This document shows, piece by piece, positions 1 through 5,353 of a stretch of 5,353 nucleotides of DNA; the first letter of the stretch is position 1; every line of letters begins with the position of its first letter. Under the pieces are notes generated by a model. It was given only the letters and a program-made list of their open reading frames with translations, did no database searches and had not been told where the DNA came from. The stretch is from the NCBI GenBank assembly GCA_945885645.1, contig CAMCYV010000105.1, positions 1 to 5,353 of the forward strand. Reading direction: 5' to 3'. Source of the DNA: Bifidobacterium breve. GTDB taxonomy: Bacteria > Actinomycetota > Actinomycetes > S36-B12. The translations under genes and the position numbers were made by a program.

Positions 1-704
1 TAGCTCACCCGGTCCATGCGCGCCCGGCGCGATACCCGAAGCATCGGCTCGCCGCTTTCACCTGCGGTGAGACCGTCGCGCACAAGCACGGGTGAACTGG
101 CTCGAATGCCGAGGATCTCTGCGTCCTCAAGGGTTGCGGCGTCTGCGGAGATTGCCCGCCACACCGGACGTGGCTCACCCATTGCCGCATTGAGTTGGCC
201 GTAAAGGCCCGTGACCCGGTCCCAGTTGCCGGCAGGGTCTTTGAGCAGATCTCGGGGGAACCACGAACTCGACCACATCCAGGTGGCGCCATTAACCACC
301 AATGCATTGTCTACCCGCCACAGTGGACCCAAAGGGAGTTCAAGTGTTGTATTCAGATTCGAGCTTTTCAACTTGACCGCCCGAAGCAGGATATCTTCGT
401 AGGTAAGGCCCTGTTCGGCGATTTGGTTGGTAAGTCGGGAAACAAGTGAGTCCGTAGAGAGTTGCTGGGATAGCGGAAGCCGGATGATTCTGGCGCTCAC
501 AAATGTGCCGGAGCCCTGTCGAGACTCTACGGCTCCGGCTCGGGCAAGTTCCTCAATTGCCCGCCTGACGGTGAGTCGGTTGACACCGAATTCTTCGGCC
601 AATCGGGACTCACTCGGAAGCTTGTCGCCAGGGGAGAGTGTGCCATCGGTGAGTGTTTGCGCAATTGACTGGCGCACGCGCTCATACAGTGGAACTTCAG
701 CCAT
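1..704 (-). CDS. GntR-family (HutC/UTRA subfamily, PhnF-like) transcriptional repressor, 3' end cut by window
   Basis: Reading the minus strand from ATG at 704 gives 234 codons with no stop, and the frame runs off the left edge at 'ta'. Residues about 5-70 are a GntR winged helix: PLYERVRQSI opens it, PGDKLPSESRLAEEFGVNRLT is the helix-turn-helix, and SRQGSGTFV is the wing. Residues about 75-234 match a UTRA effector-binding domain, ending GEPMLRVSRRARMDRVS, the usual C-terminal strand. By family length only a few to about twenty residues are missing. GVNRLTVRRA resembles PhnF-type regulators, but UTRA ligands vary and cannot be read from sequence. An in-frame TAG lies four codons upstream of the ATG, so the start cannot lie further upstream. 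There is no Shine-Dalgarno; a TAGCGT box sits six bases before the ATG. It is divergent from the catabolic-looking genes and probably represses them and itself (inference). The family call is secure; the ligand is unknown. Confidence 0.93.
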   Translation of the reverse strand, partial: MAEVPLYERVRQSIAQTLTDGTLSPGDKLPSESRLAEEFGVNRLTVRRAIEELARAGAVESRQGSGTFVSARIIRLPLSQQLSTDSLVSRLTNQIAEQGLTYEDILLRAVKLKSSNLNTTLELPLGPLWRVDNALVVNGATWMWSSSWFPRDLLKDPAGNWDRVTGLYGQLNAAMGEPRPVWRAISADAATLEDAEILGIRASSPVLVRDGLTAGESGEPMLRVSRRARMDRVS

Positions 705-710
705 GGCGAG

Positions 711-716
711 ACGCTA
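711..716 (-). promoter_or_regulatory. Candidate -10 box (TAGCGT) of the GntR gene, leaderless arrangement
   Basis: On the minus strand TAGCGT is followed by exactly six bases (CTCGCC) and then the ATG at 704. TANNNT-N6-start is the usual geometry of actinobacterial leaderless transcripts, in which the mRNA begins at the start codon. The lack of any Shine-Dalgarno fits this. No convincing -35 hexamer is visible. TANNNT is a weak consensus, so this remains a candidate. Confidence 0.4.
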
Positions 717-794
717 TCGGGGTGAATGCCGGAGTAGTTGCGCAGGGACACTTCAGGTCGATGGCGGCACATATGGCTGACAAGTTGTTTGCAG

Positions 795-800
795 TACGCT
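795..800 (+). promoter_or_regulatory. Candidate -10 box (TACGCT) of the SnoaL-led operon, leaderless arrangement
   Basis: TACGCT is followed by six bases (CCACAC), then GTG at 807 and ATG at 810. Transcription would start at or next to a start codon. No Shine-Dalgarno precedes either codon, which supports leaderless translation. The -35 region is poor: CTGACA at 777-782 is too close. An odd-centred palindrome, ACAAGTTGT, lies at 780-788 between the expected -35 and -10 positions and could be a regulator contact. Confidence 0.4.
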
Positions 801-809
801 CCACACGTG

Positions 810-1343
810 ATGCACACATTAGAACAGCGGATTTCGCGGTTGGAAGATCGCTTCGCCATCAATGACCTAGTTGTTTCCTACGCAACTTTGCTTGACGACG
901 CTCAGTGGGATGCTCTTGGTGAACTCTTTACTCTTGACGCAGTATTTGGATCCGCAAACAGCACCACGACCGGGCGAGCAAACATCATTGAAAATTTCAA
1001 AATCAAGCACGCACCTTTCACCGCCACCTGGCATGACCCGCACGGCATTGTGGTTGACCTTGTTGACGAGAATCATGCAACCGGAACTGTTATCGCTTAT
1101 GCGGAGTTGGGCAGCTCGGAGCTGACCCTGTCCACATCAATTCGTTATCAAGATTTCTACCGGCGCGACGAAGGCAGATGGAGATTCGCCAAGCGTCACG
1201 TTCTCAGTTTGTATTCAATGCCACTATCAGATCTGGCCGCAGGTGGTCTCGGTGAGCAAGATCGCAAGCGCTGGCCAGGGCGGCCTACAGGTGTTGCAGA
1301 GTTACCGGATTATGAGCGGGCTTTCCCGGGGTTCCCCGGATGA
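810..1343 (+). CDS. SnoaL-like / NTF2-fold protein (nuclear transport factor 2 family)
   Basis: The 177-residue product has the pattern of small SnoaL_4-type proteins: an N-terminal helix LEQRISRLEDRFAINDLVVS, then YATLLDDAQWDALGELFT and DAVF (about 24-46), a WHDPHGIVVDL strand (74-84), and YQDFYRRDEGRWRFAKR near 113-129. Known members of this alpha+beta barrel fold include cyclases, isomerases, dehydratases and small subunits of ring-hydroxylating dioxygenases; many remain unassigned. Here it leads the operon and overlaps the next gene by four bases (ATGA), so translation is probably coupled. The ATG at 810 was chosen because the family starts just before the LEQRISRLEDR helix. GTG at 807 is an equally possible leaderless start, one residue longer. 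TTG at 738 would extend the protein through the promoter region with unrelated sequence. Catalytic role is unassigned; it may act on an oxygenase product or assist the downstream Rieske enzyme (inference). Confidence 0.85.
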   Translation: MHTLEQRISRLEDRFAINDLVVSYATLLDDAQWDALGELFTLDAVFGSANSTTTGRANIIENFKIKHAPFTATWHDPHGIVVDLVDENHATGTVIAYAELGSSELTLSTSIRYQDFYRRDEGRWRFAKRHVLSLYSMPLSDLAAGGLGEQDRKRWPGRPTGVAELPDYERAFPGFPG

Positions 1344-2080
1344 TCGACAAAACAATTGATCGAAGTGTGGAACTTGGCGGTGTCTACAACGTTCGCGACC
1401 TAGGTGGCATGGCGACACAAGATGGTCGCGTAGTGCGTCGCGGAATGCTGTTTCGTGCATCCAGTTTGCATCGACTCACCGATGAACAGGCGTGGAATGA
1501 TTTTGGCGCCACCACAGTTCTTGATTTGCGCTATCGCAGTGAGCTTGACGCTTTTCCATTACCGGCTTTTATTGATAACCCGATTCATGCACCGATACTT
1601 CCGCAACAGTGGCAGCGAGCGAAGGGAGAAACTAGCCCTGATCCCGAGGAGCACCTTGCGGATATCTACAAGATCATGCTCGAACTCGGTGCAACCACAA
1701 TGCGAGACATTGTTGAGCGTTTGGCCCGGGGTGAGGCTTTCCCGGCAATCTTTTTTTGTATGGCGGGCAAGGATCGCACCGGCTTTGTCGCTGCCGTCCT
1801 GCTATCGCTGTTGGGAGTAAGTGACGACGACATCGCCGATGATTTTGCATTGAGTGGTGAGGAAGTTGTTGCCCTTGTTCGCTGGTTAAGAACCCGGGAA
1901 GATTTTGAGAACCATCCCATGATGAACCAGACAGATGATCTCCTGCGCTCACCTCGAGGCGCCATGGAACTCTTCTTGTCCCGCACTCTCGTTGAGCATG
2001 GTGGATTACATGAGTGGGTTCTCACCCTTGATGTTCCCAGTGAGAGTATTGAATCTTTGCGGGCCCAACTCCTCGAATAA
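1340..2080 (+). CDS. PtpB-like tyrosine-protein phosphatase family protein (Y_phosphatase3)
   Basis: The 246-residue protein opens with GGVYNVRDLGG (13-23), the family's N-terminal signature, followed by RRGMLFRASSLHRLT (33-47) and the LDLRYRSE strand (61-68). The P-loop is C140-MAGKD-R146-TG: nucleophile Cys140, phosphate-binding Arg146, and the Lys144-Asp145 pair typical of mycobacterial PtpB-like enzymes, which hydrolyse phosphotyrosine and often phosphoserine, phosphothreonine or phosphoinositides. The general-acid loop cannot be assigned with confidence. One oddity: the residue before the Cys is Phe139, where the family normally has His, coded within a run of seven T. The length matches the family. 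There is no signal peptide. It starts inside the stop of the SnoaL gene (ATGA), so it is translationally coupled. In this setting it might act on a small phosphorylated metabolite rather than a protein; that is inference. Confidence 0.88.
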   Translation: MIDKTIDRSVELGGVYNVRDLGGMATQDGRVVRRGMLFRASSLHRLTDEQAWNDFGATTVLDLRYRSELDAFPLPAFIDNPIHAPILPQQWQRAKGETSPDPEEHLADIYKIMLELGATTMRDIVERLARGEAFPAIFFCMAGKDRTGFVAAVLLSLLGVSDDDIADDFALSGEEVVALVRWLRTREDFENHPMMNQTDDLLRSPRGAMELFLSRTLVEHGGLHEWVLTLDVPSESIESLRAQLLE

Positions 2081-2127
2081 CCTATGCTGGAAAATTCACA
2101 AACCTAGACCCCGAAACGCAAGCCAAT

Positions 2128-2132
2128 GGAGG
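2128..2132 (+). promoter_or_regulatory. Ribosome binding site (GGAGG) for the aldehyde dehydrogenase GTG start
   Basis: GGAGG followed by AACC sits four bases before the GTG at 2137. It fixes this non-ATG start, because the nearby ATG at 2126 is out of frame. Confidence 0.75.
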
Positions 2133-2136
2133 AACC

Positions 2137-3600
2137 GTGATCGAGCGCAACACGTTGTACATTGATGGCGAGTGGGTGACACCCTCTGGAGGCGAGCCCA
2201 TTACGGTGATTGAAGCTGCCACCGGTGAAGTTATCGGGACGGTCCCTTCGGGTAACGCGGTTGACGCGGAGCGTGCAATTCAAGCTGCTCGCCGAGCATT
2301 TGATGGCTGGTCGCAGGTCCCGATCGCTGAGCGCGCCGACGTTGTTTCAGCAATAGCCGCGGGACTGCGAGAGCGCGAAGATGAACTGGCCCGAATTATG
2401 TCTCAGGAAGTGGGAACCCCACTAGCCATTTCGGTCCGGGTGCAAGTGGGTCTTGCAGCATCGGTGTTTGAAACGATTGCCCAGGCTGCTCGAGAATTGC
2501 CTGCCGAAGAACGCATTGGCAACTCGATTGTTATCCGGGTTCCTGTAGGCGTTGTCGGTGCAATTACTCCTTGGAACTATCCGCTCTACCAACTCGCCGC
2601 CAAGGTCGGCCCAGCACTTGCAGCCGGCTGCACCGTGGTCGTGAAACCAAGCTCGGTAGCGCCACTGTCCAACTTCATCCTCGCTGAAATCATTGATGGT
2701 CTCGGTTTGCCCAAGGGTGTCTTTAACCTTGTTTCCGGCCCTGGCGCACTCATCGGTGAAATTCTTTCCTCCCACCCCGAGGTCGACATGGTGAGCATCA
2801 CTGGTTCTACCGGTGCAGGTGTTCGCGTTTCCGAGGCTGCAGCTCCCACCGTTAAAAAAGTTGCGCTGGAACTTGGTGGCAAATCTGCGTTCCTTTTGGT
2901 TGAGGGCGCCGATCTTGACGTCGCTATCGCGAATGCGGTTCGCGGTTGCTTCGTTAATAACGGGCAGACCTGTTCGGCCACCACTCGACTGATTGTTCCC
3001 AATGAAATAATCGAAGAAGTTGAGGAGCGCGTTGCGGCACTCGTCAATGCATTTACTGTTGGTAATCCGCTCGATCCCGAGGTTGACTTGGGACCGGTAG
3101 CTTCGGCGGGCCAGCACAAGGTAGTTGCAGATTACATTGAGATCGGCATGAAGGAGGGCACGTTGATTGCCGGCGGTCCTGGCTTCCCCGATGGTCTTGA
3201 TAAGGGTTACTTCATTAAGCCAACGGTTTTCAGTCGCCTCAGCCCGAAGGCACGCATTGCCCAAGAAGAGATCTTTGGACCGGTTCTAGCGATTATCGGC
3301 TACGACGGTCTTGAGCAAGGAATCGAATTCGCCAATGACAGTGAATTCGGGCTTTCCGGCGCCGTGTTCGCTGCTGATATTCCTACCGCGGTCAGTGTCG
3401 CCAAACGTTTGCGTACAGGTCAAGTCTCGGTCAATGGTGGTCGATTTAATGCCAATGCGCCTTTCGGTGGATTCAAAACTTCCGGCATCGGTCGCGAACT
3501 GGGTCACCATGGATTAATGGAATACTTCGAGATGCTCAGTCTGCAATTCCCATCATCTGATGACTTCCCAACGTCGGGTGACTTCGGTGCAACTGTTTGA
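2137..3600 (+). CDS. NAD(P)-dependent aldehyde dehydrogenase
   Basis: The full-length (487 aa) ALDH-superfamily enzyme oxidises an aldehyde to the carboxylic acid. All core elements are present: PWNYP with Asn147, cofactor Lys170 in VVVKPSS, the TGSTGAG turn (222-228), general base Glu245 in LELGGKS, nucleophile Cys279 in NNGQTCSATTR, EEIFGPV with Glu378 and Phe380, and the C-terminal PFGGFKTSGIGRE. The residue after KPS is Ser173, where NAD-specific ALDHs usually have Glu; a small residue there relaxes the choice toward NADP, so the cofactor is uncertain. It begins with GTG behind a GGAGG site, 56 bases after the PTP gene with no terminator between, and ends three bases before the histidine phosphatase, so it is probably in the same operon. 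It would take the aldehyde released by the Rieske oxygenase or a later step (inference). The aldehyde substrate cannot be named. The C-terminal tail (FPSSDDFPTSGDF) is short and low in complexity. Confidence 0.96.
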   Translation: MIERNTLYIDGEWVTPSGGEPITVIEAATGEVIGTVPSGNAVDAERAIQAARRAFDGWSQVPIAERADVVSAIAAGLREREDELARIMSQEVGTPLAISVRVQVGLAASVFETIAQAARELPAEERIGNSIVIRVPVGVVGAITPWNYPLYQLAAKVGPALAAGCTVVVKPSSVAPLSNFILAEIIDGLGLPKGVFNLVSGPGALIGEILSSHPEVDMVSITGSTGAGVRVSEAAAPTVKKVALELGGKSAFLLVEGADLDVAIANAVRGCFVNNGQTCSATTRLIVPNEIIEEVEERVAALVNAFTVGNPLDPEVDLGPVASAGQHKVVADYIEIGMKEGTLIAGGPGFPDGLDKGYFIKPTVFSRLSPKARIAQEEIFGPVLAIIGYDGLEQGIEFANDSEFGLSGAVFAADIPTAVSVAKRLRTGQVSVNGGRFNANAPFGGFKTSGIGRELGHHGLMEYFEMLSLQFPSSDDFPTSGDFGATV

Positions 3601-3603
3601 TGA

Positions 3604-4209
3604 ATGCCGCAATCGATGAGTGAATCGTGTGAAGTACTTCTTGTTCGCCATGCACTTCCCGAGCCGGACGGCACAAAGGACCCGGGACTGGGTGAAGTGG
3701 GTCGTGAACAGGCGGAGCTTGTTGGCGCTTACCTTGCGAACAAAGGAATTACCGCAATCTATTCAAGCCAACTCAAGCGTGCCATTGAAACGGCCGGCCC
3801 ACTTGCGCGGATACTCGGTCATGATGTCGTTATCGATGAGCGACTTCAAGAATGGAAATCCAGCGCAACCCACTATGCGGGGATAGAGAATCTTCCTGAC
3901 CCCGAACGTGTCCGTTCATTTCGTGAAGGGCGTTTCGAGGAGGGTTTTATGCCGGAGCACAACCATGAAGAACTTCAGGCGAATATGTTGGAAGTTGTTC
4001 GCGATATAGGACTGGCGCATCAAGGTGAGCGCATTGTGGCCGTGAGCCATGGAGGCGCCTCAAATAGTTTCTTGGCAGGGATACTCGAAAGCCCTCGCCG
4101 CTTCTTTTTCAACCCGGGGTATACCTCCATTTCACGGGTTCAGGTGTGGCCAGACGGCCGTTTTGTGCTGCTGAGCATCAATGAAACATCGCACTTGGAG
4201 CAGCCCTAG
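3604..4209 (+). CDS. Histidine phosphatase family protein (phosphoglycerate mutase-like)
   Basis: The 201-residue protein of the branch-1 histidine phosphatase superfamily carries VLLVRHALPE (11-20) with Arg15 and the phosphate-accepting His16, IYSSQLKRAIETA (52-64) with Arg59, a probable acid Glu79 or Glu83 in DERLQEW, and VAVSHGGA (146-152) with the second His149. The canonical RHG is RHA here, a variant seen in other members. The family includes mutases, nucleotide and sugar phosphatases and SixA/CobC-like enzymes; nothing here selects a substrate. No secretion signal is seen. The gene starts three bases after the ALDH stop with no Shine-Dalgarno, implying coupled translation. A second in-frame ATG at 3616 (MSESCEV...) is an equally good start for the domain. 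It is the second phosphatase in the cluster, with a fold unrelated to the PTP at 1340-2080. Catalytic residues appear complete. Confidence 0.9.
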   Translation: MPQSMSESCEVLLVRHALPEPDGTKDPGLGEVGREQAELVGAYLANKGITAIYSSQLKRAIETAGPLARILGHDVVIDERLQEWKSSATHYAGIENLPDPERVRSFREGRFEEGFMPEHNHEELQANMLEVVRDIGLAHQGERIVAVSHGGASNSFLAGILESPRRFFFNPGYTSISRVQVWPDGRFVLLSINETSHLEQP

Positions 4210-4212
4210 TAT

Positions 4213-4224
4213 TTGTCTAGACAA
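4213..4224. promoter_or_regulatory. Candidate HutC/GntR-type operator, perfect palindrome TTGTCTAGACAA
   Basis: The 12-bp sequence is a perfect inverted repeat and contains GT-N-TA-N-AC, the consensus for HutC-subfamily GntR regulators. From memory, it matches 9 of 12 positions of the Mycobacterium PhnF site TGGTATAGACCA. It lies in the intergenic gap, just upstream of a possible -10 box (4230-4235) of the Rieske gene, where a bound repressor would block RNA polymerase. The obvious binder is the UTRA regulator at 1-704 (inference). Confidence 0.6.
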
Positions 4225-4229
4225 GTTGA

Positions 4230-4235
4230 TACACT
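4230..4235 (+). promoter_or_regulatory. Candidate -10 box (TACACT) of the Rieske oxygenase gene
   Basis: TACACT fits TANNNT and lies 27 bases before the ATG at 4263, leaving a leader of about 20 bases that includes the Shine-Dalgarno. The palindromic operator falls in the spacer region just upstream. No good -35 is visible, so the promoter could depend on an activator, be weak, or not exist if the gene is only read through from upstream. Confidence 0.35.
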
Positions 4236-4251
4236 CGCTTCAGTCGCTGCG

Positions 4252-4257
4252 AAGGAG
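4252..4257 (+). promoter_or_regulatory. Ribosome binding site (AAGGAG) of the Rieske oxygenase gene
   Basis: AAGGAG lies five bases before the ATG at 4263. It is the strongest Shine-Dalgarno in the window together with that of the ALDH, and it supports this start. Confidence 0.75.
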
Positions 4258-4262
4258 CCCCC

Positions 4263-5353
4263 ATGACCCAGATTGTTGAGAGTGAAGTTGTTGAGACCGA
4301 AGCTGTAGAGACCCCGGCAGCCACTCCCGCTTATCTTCCCAGCAAGATCCTCGATGGAGCAGCGCGCGAAGACGCCTTAGCCATGATGGCTCGGCTGATT
4401 TCCCACACCAAGAACAAGACAACCGATCAAGCGGAAGCCACTTTCCAAGAGCCCGTTGAGAATTATCTGGATGAAGAACTCTTCGCCAGTGAGATCGAGT
4501 TGATTTTCAAACGCATCCCACTTCCGCTGGCACTCTCATGTGAATTGCCAGAAAAGAATAATCACAAAGCTATCGAGGTTGTGGGCGTTCCCGTTGTCAT
4601 TACCCGGGATTCACAGGGCGCCGTGCACGCCATGCTCAATGTATGTCGTCACCGTGGTGCATTGATTTGTTCGGCCGGCCTAGGAACCTCGCGAGCACTG
4701 ACCTGTCCTTATCACGCCTGGAGTTATGGCATGGATGGTCAACTTAAAGGGCTCTACGGTGAGAGCACTTTTGGCGACTTTGATAAGTCCGAGCGCAACA
4801 TGATCAAACTTCCCTGTGTTGAAAAGCACGGCGTGATTTTTGTGTGCCTGACCCCCGAACTCGAAATTGATATCGATTCGTGGCTCGGTGACTTTGCTCC
4901 CATTTTGGAAAGTCTCAAACTTGCCGATTGTCATTTGTTTTCCACTCGCATGATGCCCGGTCCTAACTGGAAAGTCGCGATCGAAGGTTATTTAGAGGGT
5001 TACCATTTCGCTTCCCTTCACAAAGACACTGTTTTCAAAACGAATCTCAGCAATACGGCAACTTTTGATGGCCACGGTGCGCATGAGCGTGTTGCCTTTG
5101 CGTTGCGCGAAATTGAGAACCACCTCGATGACCCCGAAGACACGTGGGATCCCACAGCGAATGTCGGAACCATCAACTGGCTGTTCCCAGGTTTTTCAAT
5201 TGCCGGCGGTTGGCGTCAACGGATGGCTGTTGCTTTCCCATTGCCGACAACCAAAGTGACCGAGTCAATGACCGAGCAGCGGATTTTGGTTCGCACTCCC
5301 ATTACAAATGATGAACGTGAGCAGCATGAACTTGCAGTCATGCGCGATTGGTT
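4263..5353 (+). CDS. Rieske [2Fe-2S] aromatic ring-hydroxylating-type oxygenase, alpha subunit, 3' end cut by window
   Basis: The 363 visible residues are open to the right edge. The Rieske domain (about 85-200) has Cys128-x-His130 in VCRHRGA and Cys148-x2-His151 in CPYHAWSY, 17 residues apart, as required to hold a [2Fe-2S] cluster. The catalytic domain begins near 230: NWKVAIEGYLEGYHFASLH (235-253) supplies the bridging Glu245 and Fe(II) ligands His248 and His253. The third ligand, an Asp, would lie past the window. Position 242 is Gly where many relatives have Asn or Asp. Residues 1-23 form an acidic, Val/Glu/Ala/Pro-rich stretch not usual in the family. Family members hydroxylate aromatic rings or remove methyl groups from O or N, using electrons from a reductase, which is not seen here. 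The gene has its own SD and a palindromic operator upstream, so it may be a separately controlled unit. Class is certain; substrate is not. Confidence 0.95.
   Translation, partial: MTQIVESEVVETEAVETPAATPAYLPSKILDGAAREDALAMMARLISHTKNKTTDQAEATFQEPVENYLDEELFASEIELIFKRIPLPLALSCELPEKNNHKAIEVVGVPVVITRDSQGAVHAMLNVCRHRGALICSAGLGTSRALTCPYHAWSYGMDGQLKGLYGESTFGDFDKSERNMIKLPCVEKHGVIFVCLTPELEIDIDSWLGDFAPILESLKLADCHLFSTRMMPGPNWKVAIEGYLEGYHFASLHKDTVFKTNLSNTATFDGHGAHERVAFALREIENHLDDPEDTWDPTANVGTINWLFPGFSIAGGWRQRMAVAFPLPTTKVTESMTEQRILVRTPITNDEREQHELAVMRDW

Noticed and set aside
427..780. Plus-strand open frame of 117 codons opposite the regulator gene
   Set aside because: The minus strand here encodes an unmistakable GntR DNA-binding domain; the plus-strand product is Ser/Arg-rich shadow sequence.
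738..809. TTG start at 738 extending the SnoaL protein by 24 residues
   Set aside because: The added residues (MRRDTSGRWRHIW...) do not fit the family, and the stretch covers the divergent promoter region.
2083..2088. TATGCT as a -10 box for a separate ALDH promoter
   Set aside because: It matches TANNNT, but no -35 lies at a suitable distance and the gap to the PTP gene is only 56 bases, so read-through is the simpler view.
2101..2110. AACCTAGACC as a second regulator operator before the ALDH
   Set aside because: Only the TAGAC half fits; the left half lacks GT and it is not palindromic.
2422..3264. Long minus-strand open frame (280 codons) opposite the aldehyde dehydrogenase
   Set aside because: It lies wholly within a clear ALDH gene, its translation resembles no family, and it is rich in Asn, Arg and Cys, as expected of a shadow frame.
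3630..3639. GAAGTACTTC palindrome near the start of the histidine phosphatase
   Set aside because: It lies inside codons for conserved residues (CEVLLV) and does not match the GTNTANAC operator; probably chance.
4238..4254. Small hairpin (CTTCAG / CTGCGAAG) before the Rieske gene as terminator or RBS-masking structure
   Set aside because: The stem is short and interrupted by a bulge and there is no T run after it.

Overview
The window holds six genes: one regulator on the minus strand at the left edge and five plus-strand genes read away from it. The organism looks actinobacterial, with moderate to slightly high GC. The support for that is a PTP gene of the mycobacterial PtpB type, a GTG-started ALDH with a GGAGG site, and TANNNT boxes placed six bases before start codons, as in actinobacterial leaderless transcripts. 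I could not compute GC or search databases, so this placement is an inference. The window has no RNA genes, mobile elements, CRISPR array or clear terminators.

Layout. 1-704 (minus) is a GntR/HutC-type repressor with a winged-helix domain and a UTRA ligand domain; its last few codons lie off the left edge. 705-809 is a short divergent control region with a possible leaderless promoter in each direction. 810-1343 is a SnoaL/NTF2-fold protein. It overlaps by four bases (ATGA) a PtpB-like tyrosine-phosphatase-family gene, 1340-2080. After 56 bases comes an aldehyde dehydrogenase, 2137-3600. A histidine phosphatase follows three bases later, 3604-4209. After 53 bases, which contain a perfect 12-bp palindrome of the HutC operator type (GTNTANAC), comes a Rieske non-heme iron oxygenase alpha subunit, 4263 to the right edge, cut at its 3' end.

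How they may work together. The set looks like a small catabolic cluster under a ligand-sensing repressor. The Rieske oxygenase would attack the substrate (ring hydroxylation or O/N-dealkylation), the SnoaL-fold protein may help turn over an intermediate, and the ALDH would oxidise the resulting aldehyde to an acid. The unusual part is two phosphatases of unrelated folds on either side of the ALDH. They suggest a phosphorylated substrate or intermediate, or a signalling role. The regulator's DNA-binding helix resembles PhnF-type repressors, which fits loosely with a phosphorus link but does not prove one. The Rieske reductase/ferredoxin partner and any transporter are not in view. The true substrate cannot be read from this window.
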